Shown: positions 1 through 10,539 of the stretch, piece by piece
Layout: every line of letters starts with the position of its first letter
Position numbering within the stretch: position 1 is the first letter of the stretch
Translations under genes and position numbers: made by a program
Source: Streptomyces montanisoli
GTDB lineage: Bacteria; Actinomycetota; Actinomycetes; Streptomycetales; Streptomycetaceae
Direction: 5' to 3'
DNA length: 50,479 nucleotides
Assembly (NCBI RefSeq): GCF_017813245.1
Contig: NZ_JAGIQL010000037.1
Location: 1 to 50,479, forward strand
The notes under the pieces: model-generated
What the model was told of the DNA's origin: nothing
Seen by the model: the letters and a program-made list of their open reading frames with translations, nothing else
The model's database searches: none

Positions 1-280
1 GTCGGCGTGCCTGCGCGCGGGCGGCCCCGGGCCGGTGTCGATGGAATTCGGGGCGGCTGCCCCGGTTCGTCACGCGCCCGCCTGTCGGCGCAGCCGCGCG
101 TGCGCGGGACGATCAGACGATCGATCGCTCACGGTTCTCCGGCAGCCCGCCCTGCTGCGGGTGGCGGCATCGGGCCGGCGGTGCCGCCCAGCCGGGCGGG
201 CGGACAACGACTGCGGGGGCTCGTGCGGAAGCGGGCCGGAGACGGCAACTGCGGTGCGGTCCCCGAGGTGCGGCGCACCG
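1..280. other. no gene recognised at left edge
   Basis: Left edge of the window, downstream of the leftward xseB gene. All open frames here are the uninterrupted frames expected in high-GC DNA and none reads like a known protein. The usual partner of xseB (xseA, large subunit of exonuclease VII) is not visible; if it lies on this side it is outside the window. Confidence 0.4.
252..280 (-). terminator. hairpin directly after xseB stop
   Basis: Arms CGGTGCG (252-258) and CGCACCG (274-280) can pair around a 15-base loop, touching the xseB stop codon at 281. There is no T-tract, so termination is only a guess from position. Confidence 0.3.
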
Positions 281-520
281 TCAGTCCTCCTCGGGCTCCT
301 CCGTCGCCAGGGACGCGTTCAGGCGCTCCCTCGCGCCGTCCAGCCAGTGGCGGCAGACCTTTGCCAGCTCCTCGCCGCGCTCCCAGAGCGCCAGGGACGC
401 CTCCAGGCTCGTGCCGCCCGCCTCGAGGCGGCGCACGACCTCGATCAGTTCGTCGCGCGCCTGCTCGTAGCCGAGCGCGCTCGTCGGCTCCGGCTCGGTG
501 CCCGTATCCGTCTTGGCCAT
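281..520 (-). CDS. xseB: exodeoxyribonuclease VII small subunit
   Basis: 79-residue small subunit of exonuclease VII, a cytoplasmic nuclease that degrades single-stranded DNA with the large subunit XseA. The family pattern is plain: LGYEQARDELIEVVRRLEAG followed by SLEASLALWERGEELAKVC, ending in an acidic tail. The length matches the family (about 75-90 residues). The start at MAKTDTG is preferred over an in-frame start 8 codons upstream because family homology begins close to it. It follows the DUF4245 gene on the same strand by under 60 bases, so the two probably form a transcription unit. xseA is not in the window. Confidence 0.9.
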   Translation of the reverse strand: MAKTDTGTEPEPTSALGYEQARDELIEVVRRLEAGGTSLEASLALWERGEELAKVCRHWLDGARERLNASLATEEPEED

Positions 521-578
521 GGATCCCACCTTAGAGGCGGGCACCGACAGTCAGGCTCCGCGCAGCCGGAAGCCCGGT

Positions 579-1361
579 TCAGTTCTGCGTCTGCTCGAAG
601 TGCAGCGCCGCCGCCATCTTCGCCAGGTCCGCGTACGGGGCCGTGCCCGTCACGACCGTGGTGGCCTTGCCCGTCTTACGGACCAGGGCGTCGTAGTGGT
701 CGCCCTTCCAGCGCTGCCACTCCTCGCCGCCGACGCGCTGCGTCTTGCCCGTGTTCGTGGCGTTCTGGCTCACGCTCGTCACGTACTCCTTGGCGGGCGC
801 CGTCGACTGCTCGATGGCCACGTACTGGCCCTGGGGGTCGAGGAAGCCGATGTGCCAGGCGGCGCCCTTGTCCTGCTGGTACGTGACCGACGTCGGCTTC
901 CACGCCTTCGACAGGCCCACCGGCGCGGCGACGGGGTAGGGCGCGGCGCGGCGGGCCGTGATCAGTTCGACGCGGTAGTCGACGCGCTTGACGGGCGTCG
1001 CCTTGTCGTTGTGCGGGATGAAGAAGGTGTAGATCACCGCGACGGCCGCGCCGATGACCAGCAGGGAGAGGATCATGCCCGAGACCGACCTGTTGCCTCG
1101 TCGGCGCGGTTTCGCGGTCGCGCCGCCCGCGTTCCCGGGGATGCCACCATCGCCGCCGTCTCCGCCTCCGGTGGCGCCGCTCCCCGCGTCGCCGCCGTCG
1201 CCGACGGGAACATCTTCCACGGGCGCGGTCCGCTGCCCCGGGGGGAGCGCCTCGGCGGACCGCTCCTGGGCAGCCTGCTCCGGGGCCGCGTGCTCGTACG
1301 GGGTCCGCTCCGCTGCCTTCGGCTGCCGCGCCGTCGTGCCCTGCTGCTCTTCGCCTGCCAC
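579..1361 (-). CDS. DUF4245 single-pass membrane protein
   Basis: 260 residues starting at GTG. The first 85 residues are a charged, Gly/Pro-rich cytoplasmic segment ending in basic residues (KPRRRGNR). One membrane helix follows at about residues 93-115 ([21 protein letters not shown]), then an extracytoplasmic domain of about 140 residues with the DUF4245 pattern ([55 protein letters not shown]). The function of DUF4245 is unknown; it is a Streptomyces-type conserved protein often next to glpX. The gene is divergent from glpX across about 190 bases and probably cotranscribed with xseB. Family assignment is by recognition of the pattern only. Confidence 0.8.
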   Translation of the reverse strand: MAGEEQQGTTARQPKAAERTPYEHAAPEQAAQERSAEALPPGQRTAPVEDVPVGDGGDAGSGATGGGDGGDGGIPGNAGGATAKPRRRGNRSVSGMILSLLVIGAAVAVIYTFFIPHNDKATPVKRVDYRVELITARRAAPYPVAAPVGLSKAWKPTSVTYQQDKGAAWHIGFLDPQGQYVAIEQSTAPAKEYVTSVSQNATNTGKTQRVGGEEWQRWKGDHYDALVRKTGKATTVVTGTAPYADLAKMAAALHFEQTQN

Positions 1362-1549
1362 GTCCCATATGGTCGCACCTCGCCCACGCGCTCATCCGTG
1401 GGGCCCACTGCTCAATCTGGCGACTTCCCGATAGAGTCGGATCATCCGCTCTCCCTACCGGGGGGCGGGCAGGGCCGTCACCCCGACTCACCGACCGGCA
1501 CCGCAGTGCCGAAAGAGCACTGCCGAGCAGCAGAAAGGTGCGCGCACCG

Positions 1550-2581
1550 ATGACCGATCATCACCTGCCGCCGCCGCTGGAGGTGGCGCCCGAGGCGCCC
1601 GACCGCAACCTGGCCCTGGAGCTCGTCCGCGTCACGGAGGCCGCCGCGATGGCCGCCGGGCGCTGGGTGGGCCGCGGCGACAAGAACGGCGCGGACGGCG
1701 CCGCCGTCAACGCCATGCGCACCCTCGTGTCCACCGTTTCGATGAACGGCGTCGTCGTGATCGGTGAGGGCGAGAAGGACGAGGCGCCCATGCTGTTCAA
1801 CGGCGAGCACATCGGCGACGGCAGCGGGCCCGAGGTCGACATCGCCGTGGACCCGATCGACGGCACGACCCTCAACGCCAAGGGGATGCCCAACGCGATC
1901 GCCGTGCTGGCGGCCGCCGACCGCGGCACGATGTTCGACCCGTCGGCGGTCTTCTACATGGACAAGCTGGTGACGGGCCCCGAGGCCGCCGACTTCGTCG
2001 ACATCAACGCGCCCGTCTCGGTCAACATCCGCCGCGTGGCGAAGGCCAAGCACTCCTCGCCCCAGGACGTCACCGTCGTGGTCCTCGACCGTCCGCGCCA
2101 CGACGCCATCGTCAAGGAGATCAGGGAGACGGGCGCCCGCATCAAGTTCATCTCCGACGGCGACGTGGCCGGCGCGATCATGGCCGTGCGGGACGGCACA
2201 GGCGTCGACCTGCTCATGGGCATCGGCGGCACGCCGGAGGGCATCATCACGGCCTGCGCCATGAAGTGCCTCGGCGGCGTCATCCAGGGCAAGTTGTGGC
2301 CCAAGGACGACGCGGAGCGGCAGCGGGCCATCGACGCGGGCCACGACCTCGACCGCGTACTGACCACGGACGACCTCGTGAGCGGCGAGAACGTGTTCTT
2401 CGTCGCGACCGGCATCACCGACGGCGAACTGCTGCGCGGCGTGCGCTACCGCTCGGAGACGGCCACGACGCAGTCGCTGGTGATGCGGTCGAAGTCCGGC
2501 ACGATCCGGCAGATCGACTCCACGCACCGGCTGTCGAAGCTGCGCGCGTACAGCGCCGTCGACTTCGACCGGGCCAAGTAG
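1550..2581 (+). CDS. glpX: class II fructose-1,6-bisphosphatase
   Basis: 343 residues. Converts fructose 1,6-bisphosphate to fructose 6-phosphate, the committed gluconeogenic step, in the cytoplasm. GlpX-type metal and substrate motifs are intact: [15 protein letters not shown], then [16 protein letters not shown], then the glycine-rich [20 protein letters not shown] and the C-terminal [18 protein letters not shown]. The ATG at 1550 has AAAGG 11 bases upstream; an in-frame GTG at 1538 would overlap that ribosome-binding site and is less likely. It is monocistronic, closed by a strong hairpin shared with the convergent WhiB-like gene. In Streptomyces this is the usual gluconeogenic FBPase. Confidence 0.95.
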   Translation: MTDHHLPPPLEVAPEAPDRNLALELVRVTEAAAMAAGRWVGRGDKNGADGAAVNAMRTLVSTVSMNGVVVIGEGEKDEAPMLFNGEHIGDGSGPEVDIAVDPIDGTTLNAKGMPNAIAVLAAADRGTMFDPSAVFYMDKLVTGPEAADFVDINAPVSVNIRRVAKAKHSSPQDVTVVVLDRPRHDAIVKEIRETGARIKFISDGDVAGAIMAVRDGTGVDLLMGIGGTPEGIITACAMKCLGGVIQGKLWPKDDAERQRAIDAGHDLDRVLTTDDLVSGENVFFVATGITDGELLRGVRYRSETATTQSLVMRSKSGTIRQIDSTHRLSKLRAYSAVDFDRAK

Positions 2582-2663
2582 CGAGGCAGCCCACGTAGCC
2601 GGCCAGACGAGCGGCCGAGCGGACGAGCGGCCGGGCAGCCGAAGCAGCCACCGCGGAAACACG

Positions 2664-2701
2664 CGTGAGGTGCCCCCGTTGTGCGGCGGGGGCACCTCAC
2701 G
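2664..2701. terminator. bidirectional terminator hairpin
   Basis: A perfect 14-bp stem (2664-2677 with 2688-2701, core GAGGTGCCCCC) with a 10-base loop lies between the convergent glpX and WhiB-like genes. There is no T-tract, which is usual for Streptomyces terminators. Confidence 0.8.
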
Positions 2702-2722
2702 TGCCCGCGAAGGGCGGCCGGC

Positions 2723-3097
2723 TCAGCCGGCCGCGGCTATGCGCCCCGACGTCGTGGCGGCCGCCCGCAGTTCCGCGTCCCTGCGCCTGCGGCGCGCGAG
2801 CACCACACGGCGCTCGGCGGCGGTGAGGCCGCCCCAGACGCCGTACGGCTCGGGCTGGACCAGGGCGTGCTCCCGGCAGTCGACCATGACGGGGCACCGG
2901 GCGCAGACGCGCTTCGCCGCGTCCTCCCGCGAAAGCCGCGCGGCGGTCGGTTCCTTGGAGGGGGCGAAGAAGAGCCCTGCCTCGTCCCGACGGCACACAG
3001 CCTCCGCGTGCCACGGCCCTGCCTGATCCTCCCGCGTGGGGTTGTGCTGGGACAAAGCGGCGGCGACCTGCAGTGGCTTCTGCGGCAGATGCAGCAC
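2723..3097 (-). CDS. WhiB-like (Wbl) iron-sulfur regulator
   Basis: 124 residues with the four conserved cysteines that bind a 4Fe-4S cluster: C35, C65, C68 and C74 (CARCPVMVDC). The family turn GVWGG (about 86-90) and a basic C-terminal tail (RRRRRDAE) for DNA or sigma-factor contact are present. Wbl proteins are actinobacterial regulators that usually act with a sigma factor in development, redox response or antibiotic resistance. The GTG start has AGGAG 6 bases upstream. Position between glpX and a DUF1707 gene next to the fumarases resembles the setting I recall for wblI of S. coelicolor, but I do not assign the symbol. It shares a terminator with glpX. Confidence 0.93.
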   Translation of the reverse strand: MLHLPQKPLQVAAALSQHNPTREDQAGPWHAEAVCRRDEAGLFFAPSKEPTAARLSREDAAKRVCARCPVMVDCREHALVQPEPYGVWGGLTAAERRVVLARRRRRDAELRAAATTSGRIAAAG

Positions 3098-3353
3098 GGT
3101 CTACTCCTGACGACGGCTTCGCGAGCGAGAGACGATGCTGGGGTCCCTACCCGCTGTACGCGCGCCTAAGCACTGCGTGGCACTCGGTTCCGGCGCCCGG
3201 AACGCAGTACGAAATACCGGACGTGGAACCCGATTCGGCCGAAGTACGGGCAAGGCAATCGCCCGAATCCCGGCAATGCCGAATGGCGCGGGCCGGACCC
3301 GTGAGCCGGCCCCGCGAGCCGGATCGCGCACGCCGCGAACCCCGATTGCGGCG

Positions 3354-4028
3354 TCAGCGCTCCAAATGCTTGCGCAGGCGGTCGTGGAGGTCGGCGATCA
3401 GCTTGCCCCGCTTGGGCTTCGCCTCCACGTTCCCGAAAACCGACAGCCCGTTGACGACGACCACCGGCGCGTCCGGATCGGCCGCTTCGAGCGTCTTCAC
3501 CTCGAAATTGCCGAAAATGCCCGTGCCGTTGCCGCGCAGCGAGATGTTCTCCGGCACGCGCACCTCGACATTGCCGAAAATCGAGGTCGCGTTGATGACC
3601 GTGCGCCGCTGCCCGAACAGCGCCTCTGTGAGGTCGATCTCGACATTGCCGAACAGCGTGAACGCGTTCGTGCGCGGGCCGATGCGCCAGCGGCCCTTGC
3701 GCGTCGTCGAGCTGAACACGGCGACGAGGTTCTCCGCCGGCGCCGCGTCCTCGGGGCCGTACCCGTACCCCTGGCCTTCCGGGGCGGGCGCCGGACGCGG
3801 CGCACCGCCCGCCGCGGGCAGGTCGCGCACGAGCGGCTCCAGCTCGCCCACGGTCTTCGCGCGGTAGGCCGCCTCGACGCGCTCGCCGTGCTCCTCCGCG
3901 TCGAGACGCCCCTCGGCCAGGGCCTCCTTGAGGATGTCGGCGATCCTGTCGCGGTCGGCGTCGGAGGCCCGGATGCCCGCGGGCTCCGTCGGCGCCACGG
4001 GATTCTGGGGGTGCTTTTCGAGGTCCAC
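3354..4028 (-). CDS. DUF1707 / cell-wall-response domain protein
   Basis: 224 residues. Residues 19-70 form a DUF1707 domain (IRASDADRDRIADILKEAL, GRLDAEEHGERVEAAYRAKT, GELEPLVRDLP). After a Pro/Gly/Tyr linker, residues 100-210 carry repeated short beta units (TLFGNVEIDL, SIFGNVEVRVP, GIFGNFEVKT, LSVFGNVEAK) typical of the LiaF-C/DUF2154 cell-wall-active antibiotic response fold. No membrane helix or signal peptide is evident. Function is unknown; related domains report on envelope stress. The gene is divergent from the class I fumarase and begins next to a 10-bp inverted repeat. A second DUF1707 protein is encoded at 36504-37145. Confidence 0.85.
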   Translation of the reverse strand: MDLEKHPQNPVAPTEPAGIRASDADRDRIADILKEALAEGRLDAEEHGERVEAAYRAKTVGELEPLVRDLPAAGGAPRPAPAPEGQGYGYGPEDAAPAENLVAVFSSTTRKGRWRIGPRTNAFTLFGNVEIDLTEALFGQRRTVINATSIFGNVEVRVPENISLRGNGTGIFGNFEVKTLEAADPDAPVVVVNGLSVFGNVEAKPKRGKLIADLHDRLRKHLER

Positions 4029-4044
4029 GGAGCCAGACTAGCGA

Positions 4045-4078
4045 AACGCGATAGATCGCGACTAGGGGCTATCGCGTT
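4045..4078. promoter_or_regulatory. inverted repeat, candidate operator
   Basis: Perfect 10-bp arms AACGCGATAG (4045-4054) and CTATCGCGTT (4069-4078), 14-base spacer, 17 bases upstream of the DUF1707 start codon and relatively AT-rich for this genome. Position suggests a repressor site for the DUF1707 gene; the regulator is unknown. Confidence 0.5.
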
Positions 4079-4276
4079 CCGGCGTGCCGCGGGCTGGCGG
4101 TTCCTGCCCGCGCCGATGCCCCCGCAATGCCCGCGCCCGTACGAGCGCGCCCCGCGCGAGATGAGCGGCACCTCACACAAGCGCTGTCAGGGGCTCGTCC
4201 TACGCTGGGAGGGCTGCCAGGACGCTGCCGATGACGAGGGCAGCCGCCGGCCCGTCGAGTGAGGAATGGCCCCAAC

Positions 4277-5941
<1,665 letters not shown>

Positions 5942-6009
5942 GCCTGGGCCTGACCGCGTCAGGGGGCCGCGGCCGAGCCCGCGCCCGTGGGCCGCGGCCA
6001 AGCGCGCGT

Positions 6010-6036
6010 CCGGGGGCCGCACCACGCGGCCCCCGG
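6010..6036 (+). terminator. hairpin between the two fumarase genes
   Basis: Perfect 11-bp stem CCGGGGGCCGC (6010-6020) with GCGGCCCCCGG (6026-6036) and a 5-base loop. It probably ends or attenuates transcription from the class I fumarase before fumC. Confidence 0.65.
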
Positions 6037-6127
6037 GCCCCCGGCCCCGGCCGGATGTGAGACGCGTCGCGCGGGGAACACGTTTGGCTGCGGGGGCGCT
6101 GACGTGGTGCAGGAGGTACGACGAGAG

Positions 6128-7570
6128 ATGACGACCGAACCGACGAGCGGCACGGCGAGCAGTGCGGCCGGCCCCGCGAGCTCCGCGCCCGCCTACCGGA
6201 CCGAGCACGACTCCATGGGCGAGGTGCGGGTGCCCGCGCACGCCAAGTGGCGGGCCCAGACGCAGCGCGCCGTGGAGAACTTCCCCGTCTCGGGGCAGCG
6301 CATCGAGCGCGCCCACATCCAGGCGCTGGCCCGCATCAAGGCCGCCGCCGCGAAGGTGAACGCCGAGCTCGGGGTCGTCGACGCGGACATCGCGCAGGCG
6401 ATCGCGTCCGCCGCCGATGAGGTCGCCGAAGGGCAGTGGGACGACCACTTCCCGATCGACGTCTTCCAGACGGGTTCGGGCACCTCGTCGAACATGAACG
6501 CCAACGAGGTGATCGCCACGCTCGCCGGCGAGCGCCTCGGCCGTCCCGTCCATCCCAACGATCACGTCAACGCGAGCCAGAGCTCCAACGACGTCTTCCC
6601 GTCCTCCCTGCACGTGGCGGCCGCCGCGGCCGTCACGCGCGACCTCATGCCGGCGCTCGACCACCTGGCCGCCTCACTCGAGCGCAAGAGCTCGGAGTTC
6701 GCCGGCGTCGTGAAGGCGGGCCGCACCCACCTGATGGACGCGACGCCGGTCACCCTCGGCCAGGAGTTCGGCGGGTACGCGGCGCAGGTGCGCTACGCGG
6801 TCGAGCGGCTGGCGGCGTCGCTGCCGCGCCTGGCGGAGCTGCCGCTGGGCGGCACGGCGGTCGGCACGGGGATCAACACGCCGCCCGGGTTCGCGGCCGC
6901 GGTGATCGCCGAGGTCGCGCGCGTGACGGGGCTGCCGCTCACCGAGGCGCGCGACCACTTCGAGGCGCAGGGCGCGCGTGACGGCCTGGTGGAGACGTCC
7001 GGGCAGCTGCGGACGCTCGCCGTGTCGCTCACGAAGATCGCCAACGACCTGCGCTGGATGGCCTCGGGGCCGCGCACGGGCCTCGCGGAGATCCGGCTGC
7101 CCGACCTCCAGCCGGGCTCGTCGATCATGCCGGGCAAGGTCAACCCCGTGATCCCGGAGGCCGTCCTTCAGGTGGCGGCGCAGGTCATCGGCAACGACGC
7201 GACGGTCGCCACGGCCGGCGCTGCGGGCAACTTCGAGCTGAACGTGATGCTGCCGGTCATCGCGAAGAACCTGCTGGAGTCGGTGCGGCTGCTGGCCAGC
7301 GTGGTCCGCCTGCTCGCCGACCGCACGATCGACGGCATCGAGGCCGACGAGGAGCGGGCGCGCGCCTACGCCGAGTCGTCGGCGTCCGTGGTCACGCCGC
7401 TGAACAAGTACATCGGCTACGAGGAGGCGGCGAAGGTCGCCAAGAAGTCGCTGGCCGAGGAGAAGACGATCAGGGAGGTCGTACTGGAGTCCGGGTACGT
7501 CGAACGCGGCGAGGTGACCGTCGAACAGCTCGACGAGGCGCTCGACGTGCTGCGCATGACGCACCCGTAG
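6128..7570 (+). CDS. fumC: class II fumarate hydratase
   Basis: 480 residues of the aspartase/fumarase superfamily; reversible hydration of fumarate to L-malate without an iron-sulfur cluster. Motifs: [47 protein letters not shown], and the signature [17 protein letters not shown] that carries the catalytic serine loop. The first 20 residues are a poorly conserved Ser/Thr/Ala-rich leader. The ATG at 6128 has AGGAGG 11 bases upstream. Spacing to the DUF402 gene is 9 bases, so readthrough is likely. Confidence 0.95.
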   Translation: MTTEPTSGTASSAAGPASSAPAYRTEHDSMGEVRVPAHAKWRAQTQRAVENFPVSGQRIERAHIQALARIKAAAAKVNAELGVVDADIAQAIASAADEVAEGQWDDHFPIDVFQTGSGTSSNMNANEVIATLAGERLGRPVHPNDHVNASQSSNDVFPSSLHVAAAAAVTRDLMPALDHLAASLERKSSEFAGVVKAGRTHLMDATPVTLGQEFGGYAAQVRYAVERLAASLPRLAELPLGGTAVGTGINTPPGFAAAVIAEVARVTGLPLTEARDHFEAQGARDGLVETSGQLRTLAVSLTKIANDLRWMASGPRTGLAEIRLPDLQPGSSIMPGKVNPVIPEAVLQVAAQVIGNDATVATAGAAGNFELNVMLPVIAKNLLESVRLLASVVRLLADRTIDGIEADEERARAYAESSASVVTPLNKYIGYEEAAKVAKKSLAEEKTIREVVLESGYVERGEVTVEQLDEALDVLRMTHP

Positions 7571-7573
7571 GAT
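7568..7573 (+). promoter_or_regulatory. possible -10 element for a leaderless transcript
   Basis: TAGGAT begins in the fumC stop codon and ends 6 bases before the ATG of the DUF402 gene, the spacing seen for leaderless actinobacterial transcripts. There is no good ribosome-binding site for that gene, which agrees. The -35 region would be inside fumC and is not obvious. Confidence 0.35.
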
Positions 7574-7579
7574 CCCCGC

Positions 7580-8260
7580 ATGACGGACACCAGAGCGAGC
7601 GAAGGGCAGTACTGGGCTCCCGGCACGCAGATCCTGTGGCGCTACCGGGAGAACGCGGGCGAGCGCATCCACATCTGCCGCCCCGTGACCGTGGCGCACG
7701 ACGACGCCGACGTCCTCGCGCTCTGGCTCTCCCCCGGTACGCCCTGCGTGCGCCCCGTCATGCTCGACGGCCGGCTGCCGTACGAGGAGCCGCTCGTGAG
7801 CCGCTACACAGCGCCGCGCACCGTCAAGCGGGTCCCGTGGGCGGGCAACGGCATCCTGTCGCTGATGCGGCCGGGCGAGCCGTGGTCGGTGTGGCTGTGG
7901 TGGGCCGACGGCTGGCGCTTCAAGAGCTGGTACGTCAATCTGGAGAGCCCTTACTCCCGCGGGCCGGGCACCGTCGACTCGGAGGACCACTTCCTCGACA
8001 TCGACGTCTTCCCCGACCGCACCTGGCGGTGGCGGGACGAGGACGAGTTCGCGCAGGCACGGCAGGACGGACTGATGGATGCGGACCAGGCAGGGACGGT
8101 CGAGGCGGCCGGGCGGAAAGCCCTTGCCTCGATCGCCGCGTGGGCGTCGCCGTTCTCGGACGGCTGGGAGGACTGGCGGCCTGATCCGGCCTGGCCCGTG
8201 CCCGAACTACCCGGCGACTGGGACCGGATCACGTCGGCTCCGCCCGTACCGTCGGCGTGA
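7580..8260 (+). CDS. DUF402 domain protein
   Basis: 226 residues. Family features: GTQILWRYRENAGERIHICR at the N-terminus, the W-rich core SVWLWWADGWRFKSWYVNLE, and the acidic DHFLDIDVFPDRTWRWRDEDEF, a typical DUF402 metal-binding pattern. Members hydrolyse phosphate esters or nucleotides (for example FomD and Ntdp types); the substrate here cannot be told. The last 60 residues, with WEDWRPDPAWPVPELP, are actinobacteria-specific. It lies 9 bases after fumC and may be cotranscribed or read from its own leaderless promoter. Confidence 0.8.
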   Translation: MTDTRASEGQYWAPGTQILWRYRENAGERIHICRPVTVAHDDADVLALWLSPGTPCVRPVMLDGRLPYEEPLVSRYTAPRTVKRVPWAGNGILSLMRPGEPWSVWLWWADGWRFKSWYVNLESPYSRGPGTVDSEDHFLDIDVFPDRTWRWRDEDEFAQARQDGLMDADQAGTVEAAGRKALASIAAWASPFSDGWEDWRPDPAWPVPELPGDWDRITSAPPVPSA

Positions 8261-8407
8261 GACCCTTGGTGGAGTCACAGGGTCGAAACGTAGGATCGCC
8301 GTCCCGACCACGGGGCCCCAAGAGGCGCTCCTCGCTCGCGACCTGATCGCAAGTCATACGCAGCGGACGTGAGAAAGCCGAGTACCACGACGAGGGGGAG
8401 GCGGACC

Positions 8408-8539
8408 ATGCGGACCAGCGACCGTCCACTCCCTGCCGGGGCGGCCGCCCACCAGGCGCCCGTCCCAGCCGGGGCGGCCGCCCATGAGGCGCCGGCTTCG
8501 CGCACCCATCGGCCCGGACGGACGGAAATCCACGCGTGA
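8408..8539 (+). CDS. 43-residue small ORF coupled to SpoIIE-type phosphatase
   Basis: ATG at 8408 preceded by a near-perfect GGGGGAGG (8393-8400) at good spacing; the frame ends at TGA 8537-8539, which overlaps the GTG start of the phosphatase as GTGA. The phosphatase has no convincing ribosome-binding site of its own, so translational coupling is likely. The peptide begins MRTSDRPLPAGAAAH and contains an internal duplication, PAGAAAHQAPV then PAGAAAHEAPA, with a basic His/Arg-rich tail. No family is recognised. It could be a leader peptide that sets the dose of the phosphatase, a small regulator, or a chance frame. Confidence 0.45.
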   Translation: MRTSDRPLPAGAAAHQAPVPAGAAAHEAPASRTHRPGRTEIHA

Positions 8540-10440
8540 CGGAGCACCCCACTTCCAAGGAAGGCCGGCAGTCCCTGGCCCCCAGGGCCCAGGGCACCAG
8601 GCCGCGCCTGGACGCCCCCGGCGAGGCCGGCCAGGCGCCGACCGCGGCGCCGCCACGCCCCGGGCTCGACCCCGGGGTCGGGGCCAGGCGCGAGGGCGAC
8701 ATGCTCCGTTTCGTGGGCGCTGCGACGCGGCGCATCGCGCGCGGCATGGATCTGGACGAGATCGTGCTCGGCCTGTGCCGGGCGACGGTGCCCACGTTCT
8801 CCGACGCGATACTCGTCTACCTGCGCGACCCGCTGCCCGTCGGCGACGAGCGGCCGGTGTCACCGTTCGTGCTGCGGCTGCGCCGCACGGACCGGCTTCG
8901 CCTGTCGGGCGAGGACGTCGAGACGCTGAACGGCATCCCGCCGCAGCTCTCCGACCTCGCCGAACTCTCCGGCGTGCCGTCCACCAGCTCGCTGCTGCTC
9001 GACCCCGGAAGCGACGTGCTGCCCGCGGCCGAGCTGTGCGAGGTCAGGATGGGCGGCTCGCTCGGCGAGGTGCTGCGCGGCGTGCGTCCGCTGTTCGGTG
9101 ACGCGCCCACGGCGCGTGAGGCGCTGCCCGAGTTGCTGGGCGAGAACCGGCTGCTGCCCTCGGGGCACCGGGTGATCCTCGCGCCGCTGCGCGGCAGGCG
9201 GCGCGTGATCGGCGCCGCGGTGTTCCTGCGCAGGCCGGAGCGCGCGGTGTTCGAGCCGAACGACCTGCTGGTGGCGGGGCAGCTCGCCACGCACACGGCG
9301 CTCGGCATCGACAAGGCGATGCTGTACGGCCGCGAGGCGTACATCGCGGACGAGTTGCAGCGCACGATGCTTCCGGAGAACCTGCCGCAGCCGACGGGCG
9401 TGCGGCTGGCCTCGCGCTACCTGCCCGCGGCGGAGACCGCGCGGGTCGGCGGCGACTGGTACGACGCGATCCCGCTGCCCGGCAGCCGGGTCGCCCTCGT
9501 CGTGGGCGACGTGATGGGCCACTCGATGACGTCGGCCGCGGTCATGGGCCAGTTCCGCACGACCGCGCAGACGCTCGCCGGGCTCGACCTGCCGCCCCAG
9601 GAGGTCCTGCACCACCTGGACGAGCAGGCGCAGCGGCTCGGCACGGACCGCATGGCGACCTGCATGTACGTGGTGTACGACCCGGTGGCGCACCGGATCA
9701 CGATCGCCAACGCGGGCCACCCGCCGCCGATACTGCTGCACATGGGCGGGCGCGCCGAGGTGCTGAAGGTGCCGCCGGGCGCGCCGATCGGCGTGGGCGG
9801 GGTCGACTTCGAGGCGGTCGAGCTCGACGCGCCCTCGGGGGCGACTCTGCTGCTGTACACGGACGGCCTCGTGGAGTCCCGGCTGCGTGACGTGTGGACG
9901 GGCATCGAGCAGCTGCGCGAGCGCCTGGAGGCGACGTCGCGGCTGACGGGCCCCGACCACGCGCCGCCGCTCGAAGCGCTCTGCGACGACGTGCTGGACG
10001 TGCTGGGCCCGGGCGACAGGGACGACGACATCGCCCTGCTGGCCGCCCGCTTCGACGGGATCGCGCCGAGCGACGTCGCGTACTGGTTCCTGGAGCCTGA
10101 GCACGCGGCGCCGGGCAGGGCGCGGCGGCTGGCCCGCAAGGCGCTGTCGCGCTGGGGCCTGGACGACCTGAGCGACTCGGTCGAGCTGCTGATCAGCGAG
10201 GTCGTGACGAACGCCGTGCGGTACGCGGAGCGGCCCGTGACGCTGCGGCTGCTGCGCACGGACGTGCTGCGGTGCGAGGTCGGCGACGACTCGCCGCAGC
10301 TGCCGAGGCAGCGGCGCGCCCGCGACACGGACGAGGGCGGCCGCGGGCTCTTCCTCGTCAACCGGCTGGCACGGCGATGGGGCGCGACGCGCCTGTCGAC
10401 GGGCAAGGTCGTCTGGTTCGAGATCCCGACGGGGAACTGA
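8536..10440 (+). CDS. GAF-PP2C (SpoIIE)-HATPase phosphatase
   Basis: 634 residues, cytoplasmic, no membrane helix. After a disordered 55-residue leader there is a sensor region with GAF character (about 56-275: LRFVGAATRRIARGMDLDE to NDLLVAGQLATHTALGID). A SpoIIE/PP2C phosphatase follows (about 283-500) with acidic metal motifs GGDWYDAIPLPG, VGDVMGHSMTSAAVMGQFRT and LLYTDGLVESR. Last is an anti-sigma-type ATPase domain (about 515-634) with ELLISEVVTNAVRYAERP (N-box) and RGLFLVNRLARRWG (G-box). Such proteins dephosphorylate anti-anti-sigma factors and may also phosphorylate them, controlling SigB-like sigma factors. No sigma or anti-sigma partner is adjacent. The GTG start overlaps the small ORF at 8408. 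Confidence 0.93.
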   Translation: MTEHPTSKEGRQSLAPRAQGTRPRLDAPGEAGQAPTAAPPRPGLDPGVGARREGDMLRFVGAATRRIARGMDLDEIVLGLCRATVPTFSDAILVYLRDPLPVGDERPVSPFVLRLRRTDRLRLSGEDVETLNGIPPQLSDLAELSGVPSTSSLLLDPGSDVLPAAELCEVRMGGSLGEVLRGVRPLFGDAPTAREALPELLGENRLLPSGHRVILAPLRGRRRVIGAAVFLRRPERAVFEPNDLLVAGQLATHTALGIDKAMLYGREAYIADELQRTMLPENLPQPTGVRLASRYLPAAETARVGGDWYDAIPLPGSRVALVVGDVMGHSMTSAAVMGQFRTTAQTLAGLDLPPQEVLHHLDEQAQRLGTDRMATCMYVVYDPVAHRITIANAGHPPPILLHMGGRAEVLKVPPGAPIGVGGVDFEAVELDAPSGATLLLYTDGLVESRLRDVWTGIEQLRERLEATSRLTGPDHAPPLEALCDDVLDVLGPGDRDDDIALLAARFDGIAPSDVAYWFLEPEHAAPGRARRLARKALSRWGLDDLSDSVELLISEVVTNAVRYAERPVTLRLLRTDVLRCEVGDDSPQLPRQRRARDTDEGGRGLFLVNRLARRWGATRLSTGKVVWFEIPTGN

Positions 10441-10455
10441 CCGGAACCGAGCATG

Positions 10456-10505
10456 ACGAGGGCCCCGGCCCGGCGCGAGTACTCGCGCCGGGCCGGGGCC
10501 CTCGT
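10456..10505. terminator. 50-bp perfect palindrome, bidirectional terminator
   Basis: Two exactly complementary 25-base halves meet between 10480 and 10481 (centre CGCGAGTACTCGCG). It sits in the 99-base gap between the convergent phosphatase and penicillin-binding protein genes, so it most likely terminates both. Confidence 0.85.
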
Positions 10506-10539
10506 GTGCCGGTCCTGCGGACCTCGGCCTGCTGGGCCG

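Noticed and set aside
3101..3331. 76-codon frame between the WhiB-like and DUF1707 genes
   Set aside because: Arg/Pro/Ala-rich without similarity, no ribosome-binding site; treated as intergenic.
8860..10104. Long - strand frame opposite the SpoIIE phosphatase
   Set aside because: Low-complexity Arg/His/Gln/Val product without family resemblance; the + strand gene is intact.
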